NCBI RefSeq assembly: GCF_013450295.1
Contig: NZ_SKBR01000002.1
Location: forward strand, 1,760,501-1,824,500
Source: Streptomyces sp. AJS327
GTDB lineage: Bacteria > Actinomycetota > Actinomycetes > Streptomycetales > Streptomycetaceae
Length of the DNA stretch: 64,000 bases
Direction of reading: 5' to 3'
In this document: in pieces, positions 41,533 through 49,942 of the stretch
Layout: every line of letters starts with the position of its first letter
Position numbering within the stretch: position 1 is the stretch's first letter
Program-made: the position numbers and the translations under genes
Notes under the pieces: generated by a model
What the model was told of the DNA's origin: nothing
What the model saw: the letters and a program-made list of their open reading frames with translations, nothing else
The model's database searches: none

Positions 41533-42158
41533 GCCGCGCCGAACCCACCCTGGGGCTGCTGCACGGCGGCAGCTTCCACCAACTCGCCACCCTGGACGAC
41601 CCCGCCGTCCGCGTCCACCGCCCCCGGGCGCTGTATCTCCCCGAGACCGGCCCCGCCGATCTCGACGGGCTCGACGGGCTCGTCGTCAGCGACCGCCTGC
41701 ACCCCCGGCTGCTGCGCGAGCGGGCGGACGACCTGCTCACGGTGGCGGCCCGGGGCGGGACCCTGGTCGTGCTGGGCGAGAACGAGATCACCCCCTGGCT
41801 CCCCGGCCTGGCCGAACACCGCCCGGCGGAGACCAACTTCTGGTGGTGGCGCACCGGCGAGGACCCCGGAATCCGCGTCCGCTCACCCCGGCACGAGGCG
41901 TGGGCACACCTGTCGGAGCGCGCGGTGGTCTGGCACTACCACGGTCTGCTGCGCCCACCCGAGGGCGCCAGCACCCTCGTCACCGCCGGGCCCCCGGGCG
42001 ACGGGCCGTCGGCCATCCTCTACGAGGACCGGGTGAGCACCCCGGGCAGGCTCATCGTCTCCACGATGGACCCCGTCTACCACCACGGTTCCGCCTTCAT
42101 GCCCGGAGCCACCCAGCTCCTCTACGGACTGCTGCGCTGGATCACCGCCTCCCGCTGA
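41529..42158 (+). CDS. Uncharacterised GATase-like protein B of the iron operon
   Basis: 209 residues, ATG overlapping the previous stop. It has the same general plan as protein A: GLDGLVVSDRLHPRLL, LTVAARGGTLVVLGENEITP, WLPGL, a Trp-rich NFWWWRTGEDPGIRVRSP, WHYHGLLRPPEGASTLVTA, GRLIVSTMDPVYHHGSAFMP, and a final helix TQLLYGLLRWI. The RGGTLVVLGEN and RGGGRVLVNGH stretches of the two proteins align by eye, so they are probably distant paralogues forming a complex. No catalytic triad is obvious. As the last gene of the iron-box operon it should be induced on iron starvation. Confidence 0.85.
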   Translation: MSRAEPTLGLLHGGSFHQLATLDDPAVRVHRPRALYLPETGPADLDGLDGLVVSDRLHPRLLRERADDLLTVAARGGTLVVLGENEITPWLPGLAEHRPAETNFWWWRTGEDPGIRVRSPRHEAWAHLSERAVVWHYHGLLRPPEGASTLVTAGPPGDGPSAILYEDRVSTPGRLIVSTMDPVYHHGSAFMPGATQLLYGLLRWITASR

Positions 42159-42223
42159 CCGGGCTCCGTACGGCGGCGCGACGGGACGGCGACCCGCGCG
42201 GGGGCACGACGGGCGGCCCGTGC

Positions 42224-42814
42224 TCAGGTGCCGGTCGTCGACCCCGGCCGCACGATCATGAGGACCACCACGATCGTCCAGAGGACGTTGAAGACGCCCG
42301 TGAGCATGGCCAGCCGACTCGCCAGGGCGGCGGCCCCGGCGGGACCGGCCGGGGCCGTGCCCGCCTCGGGGTCGCCGAGCGCCCGCCGCTGTCCGGGCAG
42401 GATGCCCCAGACCAACAGCGCGGCGGCCCCGGTGGTCAGGATGAGCGAGGCGACCAGCCAGAGGTCCGTCAGCACCCCCAGCTGGGCGCCGGTCGCTATC
42501 CCGAAGACCGGGACGCTGACCCCGACGACGCCGTAGCCCCGGCAGATCCCGTGCAGCAGCGCGGCGATCCCGGCGGCCCGTCCCGGCGCGTCCGGCTCCC
42601 CGGCGGACGCTCCGCCCTCCGCCTCCGCCGTCAACGCCCCGCCGCCCGGGCCGGGATCGCCCTCGTGCCCCACGCGTCCGGCCACCGGGCGGGCCCGGGC
42701 GGCACTCTCGGCCGAACGGCGGGCGTAGCGCGGGAACATCGACGCCGCGACGGTGATCGGTCCCACCGTCAGGATCGCGGCGAGGACGTGCAGGGACAGC
42801 AGCACCTTGGTCAC
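42224..42814 (-). CDS. Integral membrane protein, DUF2269-like
   Basis: 196 residues from the GTG at 42814, which has GAGGAG 7 nt upstream; a longer frame crosses the PadR operators. The first helix, VLLSLHVLAAILTVGPITVA, fits the DUF2269-like group. A 50-residue Gly/Pro/acidic loop follows, then three more helices (VVGVSVPVFGIATG, LWLVASLILTTGAAALLVWG, LTGVFNVLWTIVVVLMIV). Function unknown. It is divergent from a PadR regulator with two operator-like palindromes in between, so it is probably a PadR target. Confidence 0.8.
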   Translation of the reverse strand: MTKVLLSLHVLAAILTVGPITVAASMFPRYARRSAESAARARPVAGRVGHEGDPGPGGGALTAEAEGGASAGEPDAPGRAAGIAALLHGICRGYGVVGVSVPVFGIATGAQLGVLTDLWLVASLILTTGAAALLVWGILPGQRRALGDPEAGTAPAGPAGAAALASRLAMLTGVFNVLWTIVVVLMIVRPGSTTGT

Positions 42815-42839
42815 GCGGGCACTCCTCAGTGAGTGAATA

Positions 42840-42854
42840 TATTGGCTGCCAATA
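42840..42854. promoter_or_regulatory. PadR operator candidate 1
   Basis: TATTGGCTGCCAATA, a perfect 15-bp palindrome. It shares the GGCTGCC centre with the second site 39 bp away (centre to centre). Confidence 0.7.
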
Positions 42855-42879
42855 CATAGCACGCCTACAACGCTCATGT

Positions 42880-42892
42880 GTAGGCTGCCTAC
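42880..42892. promoter_or_regulatory. PadR operator candidate 2
   Basis: GTAGGCTGCCTAC, a perfect 13-bp palindrome ending 2 bp before the padR-type ATG. Binding here would block ribosome access or initiation, consistent with autoregulation. Confidence 0.7.
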
Positions 42893-42894
42893 TT

Positions 42895-43239
42895 ATGAAG
42901 AAGACCGACGCGGTGCGTGGGCACCTGGACGGGCTGCTCCTGGCGGCCCTCGAAGCGGGCCCGCTGCACGGCTACGCGATCATCACCGCCGTCCAGCGGC
43001 GCAGCGGCGGCGTGCTGGAGCTGCGCACCGGCACCGTCTACCCGGCGCTCAACCGGCTGGAGCGGCTGGGCCTGCTGAACAGCAGCTGGTGCTCCAGCGG
43101 CGAACGCCGCCGCCGCGCCTACGAGTTGACCGGCGCCGGACGGCGCGCCCTGGCCGGGGAGCGGAGCGCCTGGCGGGAGTTCACCACGGCCGTCGGGGCC
43201 GTGCTCGACCCCGGAACCCCGCGGGGCGGGACCGTATGA
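42895..43239 (+). CDS. PadR family transcriptional regulator
   Basis: 114 residues from the ATG at 42895. The PadR winged helix is complete: LDGLLLAALEAGPLHGYAII, then RRSGGVLELRTGTVYPALNR and LERLGLLNSSW, with a wing RRRRAYELTGAGRRAL. The short C-terminal helix is that of subfamily 2. The start codon is almost inside a perfect palindrome, and no good Shine-Dalgarno is visible, so the transcript may be leaderless or poorly translated. It overlaps the next gene (ATGA), as is common when a PadR regulator is paired with a permease-prefix membrane protein. Confidence 0.92.
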   Translation: MKKTDAVRGHLDGLLLAALEAGPLHGYAIITAVQRRSGGVLELRTGTVYPALNRLERLGLLNSSWCSSGERRRRAYELTGAGRRALAGERSAWREFTTAVGAVLDPGTPRGGTV

Positions 43240-43985
43240 GCGCCGGTGACGGCCCGGCTCCGGTCCCTACCCGGGTCCGGGCCCGGGAGCGGGTCCCGGC
43301 GGCGGGCGGACGGGCGGAGACCGGCGGTAGCGAGGCGGTCGAGGAGCACCTCGCGGCGCTGGCGGCGGTGCTCCGGGGCCCGTCCCGGGCCAGGGCGCGG
43401 ATGCTGGAGGAGCTGCGGCACGGCCTGACCGACACCGTAGCCGCCTACACCGACCAGGGGCTCCCGCCCCCGGCCGCCACGCGTCGCGCCCTCCACGACT
43501 TCGGCGGCGTCGAGGACCTGGCGCCTGACTGCCAGCGGGAGTTGACGATCGCCCAGGTGCGGCACACGGCCCGGGCGACGGCCCTCACCCTCCCACCGCT
43601 GGTGGCCTGCTGGCACCTGGCGCTCGCCCCGTCGCCCGGCGGCGGATGGCCGTTGTCACCGTGGGTGTTCCCGCTGGTGGTCCTGTCGCTGGTCGCGGTG
43701 GGGGCGGCGGCGCTGGCCGCCGGAGGACTGCTGGCCACCGGCGTCCTGGCCCGGCGCGTCCGCACTCCGCGACGGCTACCGCTGGCCGTCGCGTGGACCG
43801 GCAGCACCGCCAGCGTGGCGATGCCACTCGGCGGACTCGCGCTGCTGGTGAGCGCGCCCGGCGCCGCCAACTGGCCTCTCGTGCTGCTCGCGGCGGCGCT
43901 CACCGCGGCGGCGCACGCCGTGCTCGCGACCTCCGCCCGGCGGTGCCGGAGCTGCGTCCGGCCGCCGGAGTTCGGACGCGCCTGA
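43236..43985 (+). CDS. Membrane protein with N-terminal permease-prefix domain
   Basis: 249 residues, translationally coupled to the PadR gene. Residues 30-95 match the permease-prefix helical domain (EEHLAALAAVLRGPSRARAR, then GLPPPAATRRALHDFGG, then DLAPDCQREL). Four hydrophobic helices follow, from LPPLVACWHLALA to VLLAAALTAAAHAVLAT. PadR plus permease-prefix pairs are frequent in actinobacteria and are thought to act in cell-envelope stress responses. No ABC partner lies nearby, so the function is unclear. Confidence 0.85.
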   Translation: MSAGDGPAPVPTRVRARERVPAAGGRAETGGSEAVEEHLAALAAVLRGPSRARARMLEELRHGLTDTVAAYTDQGLPPPAATRRALHDFGGVEDLAPDCQRELTIAQVRHTARATALTLPPLVACWHLALAPSPGGGWPLSPWVFPLVVLSLVAVGAAALAAGGLLATGVLARRVRTPRRLPLAVAWTGSTASVAMPLGGLALLVSAPGAANWPLVLLAAALTAAAHAVLATSARRCRSCVRPPEFGRA

Positions 43986-44762
43986 CGAACGCCCCGCCCG
44001 GCCCCCGAACCGCCGGAACGGCCTGGGACAGGGCGGAACGGCCCCCGGGCGGACGGCGGTTGACGGCCCCGCGCCCCGTCCGCCCCGCACGGCGTGACCG
44101 GAACCGGGCGTCCCGGGCCGGCCCGGGACACCGGCGCCCGTACCAGCGGCTCCTGCGGCCCGAACAGACGTGCCGCCGTGGAGAGTTGGGGAACCTCGCG
44201 GCGAACACGCCACCCCCGGCGCCCCCGTGGGGAGGTACCCTCACCTCTCCTCCGTCGGCTCCCGTTCCCCCTCCGGTGGGACGGCGCCCGGCGGGACGGG
44301 CCGGATCGTGTTCCCCCGAGGCGGTCGGGACTGGGGCCCCACCGGGCGGAACGGAGCGGCGCCGGAGGTGCGCCGGAGGCCGAAGGGGTGGCGGAGGGTG
44401 GCGAACCGCGCGGCCCGCGCACCCTCCCCGCCGGGCGGGTACTGATCACGTGGGCGCCCCGACGCCCCCTGCCGCGCTCCACCGCGACCCAGTACGCCCC
44501 TCGTCCCGATGAGCGAATCAACTCGGCCGGTCGGAGCGTGCGTTCCCCGTCACCGGCCGGTGTGCCGCCCCGCGCCCGTGGCACCCGGCGGCCCTCCCGT
44601 GGCCGGGAGCGGCACACCGGCCGGTTGAGGCGGTCCGGGGATCGGGCGACCATGGAAGCGCTTTCCACCCCGTGCGAGGAGGCGGCGCCGACGCTCGTCT
44701 CCGGCGGACCATGTCCGGGAAGCCCCGGGTGGATCGTCCGTGAGGTGACCCTGGAGGCTCGG
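43986..44762. other. Gene-free interval with inverted repeats
   Basis: About 780 bp of very GC-rich DNA. Open frames exist on both strands but lack start signals and family features. An 8-bp long-range pairing near 43994-44052 may help end the upstream transcript. The 16-bp inverted repeat at 44553-44624 is listed separately. Otherwise I see nothing. Confidence 0.5.
44553..44624. repeat. 16-bp perfect inverted repeat with 40-nt loop
   Basis: CCGGCCGGTGTGCCGC at 44553-44568 and its exact complement at 44609-44624. It lies about 140 bp before the aldehyde dehydrogenase start, so it could be a paired operator or a leader RNA stem rather than a simple terminator. Confidence 0.7.
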
Positions 44763-46310
44763 GTGGACTTTCTCGCACGCGAACTGTGGCACGACCGGAT
44801 CTACTCCGGCTCCTGGATACCCGTTCCACACGGCAGCTCGGTCGTCGAACCCGCCACCGGCGCGGTGCTCGGCCGCGTCGGGCGGGCGGAGGCGCCCGAC
44901 GTCGACCGGGCGGTGACCTGGGCCGCCGAAGCCCAACGCGACTGGTCCGCGCGCGGACACGACCACCGTGCCGAGGTGCTGCGCCGCGCGGCGGCCCTGT
45001 TCGTCGAGCACGCCGAGGAGATCGCCTACTGGACGGCCAGGGAGTCCGGGGCCGCCCGACCGATGGCGGGCCGCGCCGCCCTGGTCGCCTCCGCGGAGTG
45101 CCATGAGGCCGCCGCCCTCGCGGCGCTGCCGTACGGCGAGGTGCTCCGCTCCGCGCAGCCCCGCCTCTCGCTCACCCGGCGCCGCCCGGTCGGCGTGGTC
45201 GGGGTCATCTCCCCGTTCAACGCGCCGCTGCTGCTCGCCGTCCGCGCGCTCGCGCCCGCCCTCGCGCTGGGCAACGCCGTGGTCCTCAAGCCCGATCCGC
45301 GCACCGCCGTCTGCGGGGGAGCGGTGCTCGCCCGGATCTTCGAGGCGGCGGGGCTGCCCGAGGGGCTGCTGCACGTCCTGCCCGGCGGCGCGGACGTCGG
45401 GCGGGCGCTGGTGCGGCACCCGCGCACCCCGGTCATCGCGTTCACCGGCTCCACCGACGCCGGGCGGGAACTGGCCCGAACGGCGGGGGAGTTGCTCAAG
45501 CGGGTCCATCTGGAGCTGGGCGGCAACTCGGCGCTCGTCGTGCTGGAGGACGCGGACGTGGGCCGGGCCGCGGCGGCCGGGGCACACGGCTCCTTCCACC
45601 ACGCCGGGCAGATCTGCATGGCCACCGGACGGCACCTGGTGCACCGCTCCCTCGCCGAGGAGTACGTCGCGGCGCTCGCCGAGTGCGCGGAGGACGCCGT
45701 GGTCGGGGATCCGCGCCGCCCTGAGGTGACGGTCGGCCCGCTGATAGACGAGCGCCAGCGCGACCGGGTGCACCAGCTGGTCACCGCGAGCGTGACGGCG
45801 GGGGGCACCCTGGTGACCGGCGGCGGCTATCAGGAGCTGTTCTACCAGCCGACGGTCCTCACCGACCTGCCGGAGCACGCCCCGGCCTACGCGCGGGAGG
45901 TGTTCGGCCCCGTCGCCCCCGTGATCCCCTTCGACGACGAGGAGGAGGCCGTGCGGCTGGCCGCCGACTCCGCGTACGGCCTCTCGCTCGGCGTCCTCAC
46001 CCGGGACGTGCTCCGCGGCCTCGCGTTCGCCGAACGGGTCCCCACCGGCCTGGTGCACATCAACGACCAGACGGTGAACGACGAACCGGCCGCTCCCTTC
46101 GGCGGGTTGGGGGACTCGGGCAACGGGGCGCGGCACGGCGGCCACCAGGCCAACCTCGACGCCTTCACCGAGACCCAGTGGGTCACCGTCCGCGCCGAAC
46201 CGCCGCACCAGCCCCGGAGCGGCACCGGGCCCCTGGTGGTCAGCCAGGAGCGCCGTACCGTGCTCGACGCCGAACGACCGGCGGTGGCCAACGTGGAGTG
46301 GCCCGCGTGA
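44763..46310 (+). CDS. Aldehyde dehydrogenase (benzaldehyde/vanillin dehydrogenase-like)
   Basis: 515 residues from the GTG at 44763, which follows GGAGG by 5 nt and gives VDFLARELWHDRIYSGSW, the usual family beginning; an earlier ATG at 44652 would add 37 unlike residues. The family core is intact: GVVGVISPFNAPLLL, VLKPDPRTAV, FTGSTDAGRELA, LELGGNSALVVLEDAD with the general-base Glu, and HAGQICMATGRH with the catalytic Cys. It should oxidise an aromatic or similar aldehyde with NAD(P)+. It stands alone between a gene-free interval and the catalase terminator. The last 50 residues extend beyond the usual end. Confidence 0.92.
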   Translation: MDFLARELWHDRIYSGSWIPVPHGSSVVEPATGAVLGRVGRAEAPDVDRAVTWAAEAQRDWSARGHDHRAEVLRRAAALFVEHAEEIAYWTARESGAARPMAGRAALVASAECHEAAALAALPYGEVLRSAQPRLSLTRRRPVGVVGVISPFNAPLLLAVRALAPALALGNAVVLKPDPRTAVCGGAVLARIFEAAGLPEGLLHVLPGGADVGRALVRHPRTPVIAFTGSTDAGRELARTAGELLKRVHLELGGNSALVVLEDADVGRAAAAGAHGSFHHAGQICMATGRHLVHRSLAEEYVAALAECAEDAVVGDPRRPEVTVGPLIDERQRDRVHQLVTASVTAGGTLVTGGGYQELFYQPTVLTDLPEHAPAYAREVFGPVAPVIPFDDEEEAVRLAADSAYGLSLGVLTRDVLRGLAFAERVPTGLVHINDQTVNDEPAAPFGGLGDSGNGARHGGHQANLDAFTETQWVTVRAEPPHQPRSGTGPLVVSQERRTVLDAERPAVANVEWPA

Positions 46311-46494
46311 GCCGGGGAACGCGCGGGGGCGTCCTCCGGCCGCGCTCCCGCAAGCCGGGCCGGTCGTCCCCAACCCCGCTGGGTCCGGGCCCCGGTGGGG
46401 ACAGCCGGGCCGAACACCCCGGGGCGCGGGGGCCGTTGCCCCGGGATCGCTGAACCCGACGGCCCTGCCCGGGCGTTGACGCGGACACTGGAGC

Positions 46495-46522
46495 GGCCGG
46501 GCGGGTGGCGGCCCGCCCGGCC
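46495..46522. terminator. Terminator between aldehyde dehydrogenase and catalase genes
   Basis: GGCCGGGCGGG, 6-nt loop, CCCGCCCGGCC: an 11-bp perfect stem 22 bp past the catalase stop, usable from both directions. Confidence 0.8.
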
Positions 46523-46544
46523 CCGAACTCCCCATCCGCCGGGG

Positions 46545-47996
46545 TCAGCTGAGCCCGACGCCCTGGGCGACCCGGTCGCCGGTCGCCCGGTCCACGTTCC
46601 GCCAGTACTCCACGGCGCGTTCCAGAACCGGCCGCGAGACCCCGTTCAGCAGGTGCCGGGTCACGTTGCCAACCAGCCGGTCCCGGGCCGCGTCGTCCAG
46701 CACCTCGCGGACCAGCGTCCCCGGCTGCCCGAAGTCGTCGTCCGCCGAGTGCAGGGTGTAGGCGGCCCGGATGATCTCGGCCGTCTCCACCGTCCACCCG
46801 GCCGGATGGTTGCAGCGCTCCTCGTCGGCGGCCGGACCGCCGTAGGAGTTGGGCGCGTACGGCCGGGCGACGTTCGGCGGGACGTAGCGCATCGCGCCGT
46901 CCTTGGCGTACGAACGCACCTCGCTGTCGGACCGGTTGGGCGGCAACTGGTTGTAGTTGGTGCCGACCCGGTACCGGTGGGTGTCGGCGTAGGAGAACAG
47001 CCGCGCCTGGAGCATCTTGTCCGGTGACGGCCCGGTCCCCGGCACCAGGTTGGACGGCTCGAAGGTGGCCTGCTCGATGTGGACGAAGAAGTCGTCCGGG
47101 TTGGTGTGCAGCGTCATCCGCCCCACCTCGGTGAGCGGATAGTCGCCGTGCGGCACGGTCTTGGTGACGTCGAAGATGTTGAACCGGAAGTCCGCCGCGT
47201 CCTCGTAGGGGATGAGCTGCACGTACAGCGTCCACGACGGGTGGTCGCCCCGGTCGATGGCCTCCAGCAGGTCCCGACGGTGGCAGTCGGCGTCCTCCCC
47301 GGCGAGCACGGCCGCCTCCGCGTCGGTGAGGAAGTCGACCCCCTGGTCCGAGATGAAGTGGTACTTCACCCACGTCTTCCGGCCCGCCGCGTTGACCCAC
47401 AGGTAGGTGTGCGAGCTGTAGCCGTTCATCTGCCGGTAGGTGCGGGGGATACCCCGGTCGCCCATCAGGTACGTCACCTGGTGCGCCGACTCCGGCGACA
47501 GCGTCCAGTAGTCCCACTGCATGTCGTTGTCCCGCAACGCCCCCCGGATACCCCGCTTCTGGCTGCGGATGAAGTCCTGGAACTTGCTGGGGTCCCGCAT
47601 GAAGAAGATCGGGGTGTTGTTGCCCACCATGTCGAACACGCCGTGGTCGGTGTAGAACTTCAGCGCGAACCCCCGGGGGTCCCGCCAGGTGTCCGGACTG
47701 CCGGTCTCCCCGGCCACGGTGGAGAACCGGGCCAGCATCCTGGTGCGCCGCCCCGGCTGGAACAGGTCGGCGCGGGTGAACTCACTGACGTCGTTGGTCA
47801 CTTCGAAGGTGCCATACGCCCCGGAGCCCTTCGCGTGCACCACGCGCTCCGGAATGCGCTCCCGGTTGAACAGCGCCATCTTCTCGATGAGGTAGACGTC
47901 CTGGAGCAGCACCGGGCCGTCGGGGCCCGGGGACAGCGAGTACTGGTCGCTCTCGGCGGGGATACCGGACTCTGACGTGGTGAACTTCTCGCTCAT
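46545..47996 (-). CDS. Monofunctional heme catalase
   Basis: 483 residues from the ATG at 47996 (MSEKFTTSESGIP) with GGAGAG upstream; a GTG two codons earlier overlaps that site. The distal histidine is in RVVHAKGSGAYG near residue 57, the distal Asn in DMVGNNTPIFFMRDP, and the proximal heme-ligand Tyr in RLFSYADTHRYR near 340. The length is that of small-subunit clade 3 catalases. It decomposes hydrogen peroxide in the cytoplasm. The alpha/beta hydrolase gene lies 113 bp upstream on the same strand. No FUR-like operator was recognised. Confidence 0.96.
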   Translation of the reverse strand: MSEKFTTSESGIPAESDQYSLSPGPDGPVLLQDVYLIEKMALFNRERIPERVVHAKGSGAYGTFEVTNDVSEFTRADLFQPGRRTRMLARFSTVAGETGSPDTWRDPRGFALKFYTDHGVFDMVGNNTPIFFMRDPSKFQDFIRSQKRGIRGALRDNDMQWDYWTLSPESAHQVTYLMGDRGIPRTYRQMNGYSSHTYLWVNAAGRKTWVKYHFISDQGVDFLTDAEAAVLAGEDADCHRRDLLEAIDRGDHPSWTLYVQLIPYEDAADFRFNIFDVTKTVPHGDYPLTEVGRMTLHTNPDDFFVHIEQATFEPSNLVPGTGPSPDKMLQARLFSYADTHRYRVGTNYNQLPPNRSDSEVRSYAKDGAMRYVPPNVARPYAPNSYGGPAADEERCNHPAGWTVETAEIIRAAYTLHSADDDFGQPGTLVREVLDDAARDRLVGNVTRHLLNGVSRPVLERAVEYWRNVDRATGDRVAQGVGLS

Positions 47997-48109
47997 GTGC
48001 ACTCTCCGCGGGTGGTGCGGGACGGGGCGGGCCGGTGCGCGAGGGCGGGCCGGGACGGCGCGCGGTCCGGTCCCGACCGGCCGCGGTGCGCCGCGTGACG
48101 GCCCCGTCC

Positions 48110-48937
48110 TCAGGTACGCAGGAACTCCAGCAGGTCGGCGTTGAACCTCTCCTTCTCACCGGGGACGAGGGCGATGCCGTGGGAACCGCCCGGATAGATC
48201 TTGTAGACGGAGCGGGGGACGATCGTCGCGGCCCTCGCGCTCGCCGCGCCGATCGGGACCACCTGGTCGTCGTCGCCGTGGACGAGGAGGGTCGGGACGT
48301 CGAAGGCCCGGAGGTCCTCGGTGAAGTCCGTGTGCGCGAAGGCGTCGACACACCGCACCCCGCCCTCCAGGGTCTGCGCCATGGCCATCAGCCAGAAGGC
48401 GTCCCGGTTGCCCTGGGTGACCCGGTTCCCCTCCCGGTTGCCGCCGAAGAACCCCTCGGCGGTGTCCCTCCAGAACTGTGAACGCTCCGCGAGGAGCCCG
48501 CTCTTGATGTCCTCGAAGACCTCCGCCGGGGTGCCGTCCGGGTTGTCGGCGGACTGGACCATCACCGGGGGAATGGCCGAGAGCAGCACCGCCGACCGGA
48601 GCCGGCCGGTGCCGTGCCGCCCGACGTACCGGGCGAGTTCACCGCCACCCATCGAGTGCCCCACCAGGGTGACCTCCCGGAGGTCGAGCGCGGTGAGGAG
48701 GTCGTTCAGATCGTCGGCGAAGGTGTCGAAGTCGTACCCGTCCCACACCGGGGTGGAGCGGCCGTGCCCCCGGCGGTCGTGGGCGACGCCACGGTAGCCG
48801 TGCCCCGCCACGAGCCGCAGCTGCTCCTCCCAGGCTTCCCCGTTCAGCGGCCAGCCGTGGAGGAAGAGCACGGGACGGCCACCACCGTAGTCCCGGTAGA
48901 AGATCTCCACACCGTCGCGTGTCGTCACCGTGGGCAT
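48110..48937 (-). CDS. Alpha/beta hydrolase (non-heme chloroperoxidase/esterase-like)
   Basis: 275 residues from the ATG at 48937. The fold is typical of cofactor-free haloperoxidase and aryl-esterase relatives: GGRPVLFLHGWPLNG oxyanion strand, GVAHDRRGHGRS, GHSMGGGELARYV with the nucleophile Ser near 97, LLVHGDDDQVVP with the acid, and YPGGSHGIAL with the catalytic His. The likely activity is ester hydrolysis, with possible perhydrolase side activity. It is upstream of the catalase gene on the same strand, a common pairing in actinobacteria. Confidence 0.92.
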   Translation of the reverse strand: MPTVTTRDGVEIFYRDYGGGRPVLFLHGWPLNGEAWEEQLRLVAGHGYRGVAHDRRGHGRSTPVWDGYDFDTFADDLNDLLTALDLREVTLVGHSMGGGELARYVGRHGTGRLRSAVLLSAIPPVMVQSADNPDGTPAEVFEDIKSGLLAERSQFWRDTAEGFFGGNREGNRVTQGNRDAFWLMAMAQTLEGGVRCVDAFAHTDFTEDLRAFDVPTLLVHGDDDQVVPIGAASARAATIVPRSVYKIYPGGSHGIALVPGEKERFNADLLEFLRT

Positions 48938-49102
48938 AGCGCTCCCTCTGCCGCCTCGCTGGATCGGGCCCACGCTCTCGTGCCCCGGCGTAGGCGACAG
49001 CTCAAAGGTAGACGTACTTCCCATATGGTGCGAAAGGTGTGCTTCCGTGCGAGTGACGGGCCGTCGCGGACCCTGCCCCGCCCGACGATCCGGGCCGCCG
49101 GG

Positions 49103-49807
49103 TCAGCCCACGGCCCAGGCGTAAGCGTGCCGCGGATCGAAAGCCGACTGGCCGCCCGCGACCAGCAGACCCGCGCTGGCGAACGCCGGATCCCCGGCCG
49201 CCACCGGCAGGTACGGGACCGCGACACAGCGCATTCCCGCCCGCCGGGCGGCCTCCGCACCCGGCGGCGCGTCCTCCACCACCACACACTCGGACGCCCC
49301 GACACCCAGCCTCCGCGCGGCCTCCAGGAACACCTCCGGCCGGGGCTTGCCCGCGACGACCTCCTCGGCCGAGACCCACACCGGGAAGAGCCGGTCCAGC
49401 CCGGTGTGCGAGAGCACCGCCCCGATCGCGGCGCGGGACGAACCGGAGGCCACCGCCAGCGGATGCCCCTCCCGGCGGAGCAACTCCGCGAACTCCCGCA
49501 TCCGCGGGAACACCGCCATACGGGGAGCCAGCGCCAGGTACTCCCGGTCCTTCTCGGCGAGCAACCGCTCGACCGGCGCGGCGATGCCGTGCCGCTCGCG
49601 GAGCGCGCTCAGGGTCTCCCGGGTGCTGATGCCGATGAACCGGGTGTGGTCCGCCCATCTGAAACCGGGGACGCCGTGCGCGGCGAGCACCCGGCGTCCC
49701 GCCTCGTAGTAGTTCGGCTCGCTGTCGACGAGTGTGCCGTCGAGATCGAAGATCACCGCGGGGCGGGAGGTGGACCGCCGGACGGGGGAGTCGGATGCGC
49801 TGCTCAT
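49103..49807 (-). CDS. HAD-superfamily hydrolase, beta-phosphoglucomutase-like
   Basis: 234 residues. Motif I IFDLDGTLVDSE (nucleophile Asp near residue 20), motif II AVASGSSRAAI, motif III Lys in VVAGKPRPEVF and motif IV VVVEDAPPGAEAA are all intact, and the helical cap lies between motifs I and II. Members act on sugar phosphates or similar small phosphoesters; the substrate is not determined. It is divergent from the lactonase gene with a 135-bp gap. Confidence 0.92.
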   Translation of the reverse strand: MSSASDSPVRRSTSRPAVIFDLDGTLVDSEPNYYEAGRRVLAAHGVPGFRWADHTRFIGISTRETLSALRERHGIAAPVERLLAEKDREYLALAPRMAVFPRMREFAELLRREGHPLAVASGSSRAAIGAVLSHTGLDRLFPVWVSAEEVVAGKPRPEVFLEAARRLGVGASECVVVEDAPPGAEAARRAGMRCVAVPYLPVAAGDPAFASAGLLVAGGQSAFDPRHAYAWAVG

Positions 49808-49942
49808 CCCCCCAGCATGGCAACGACCCGCGTCCCCGGCTCGCCCCCGGACGGCACCGGTCGCGGTTGCGGAGCGCGGGACCGCCGCCCGGTGCGCTGT
49901 TACCGTCGGCCCGGACCGGGGCGGTCAGCGACAGGAGGCGCG

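Noticed and set aside
44094..44762. N-terminal extension of the aldehyde dehydrogenase frame
   Set aside because: Arg/Pro-rich and unlike the family; a good ribosome site and family-like N-terminus occur at 44763.
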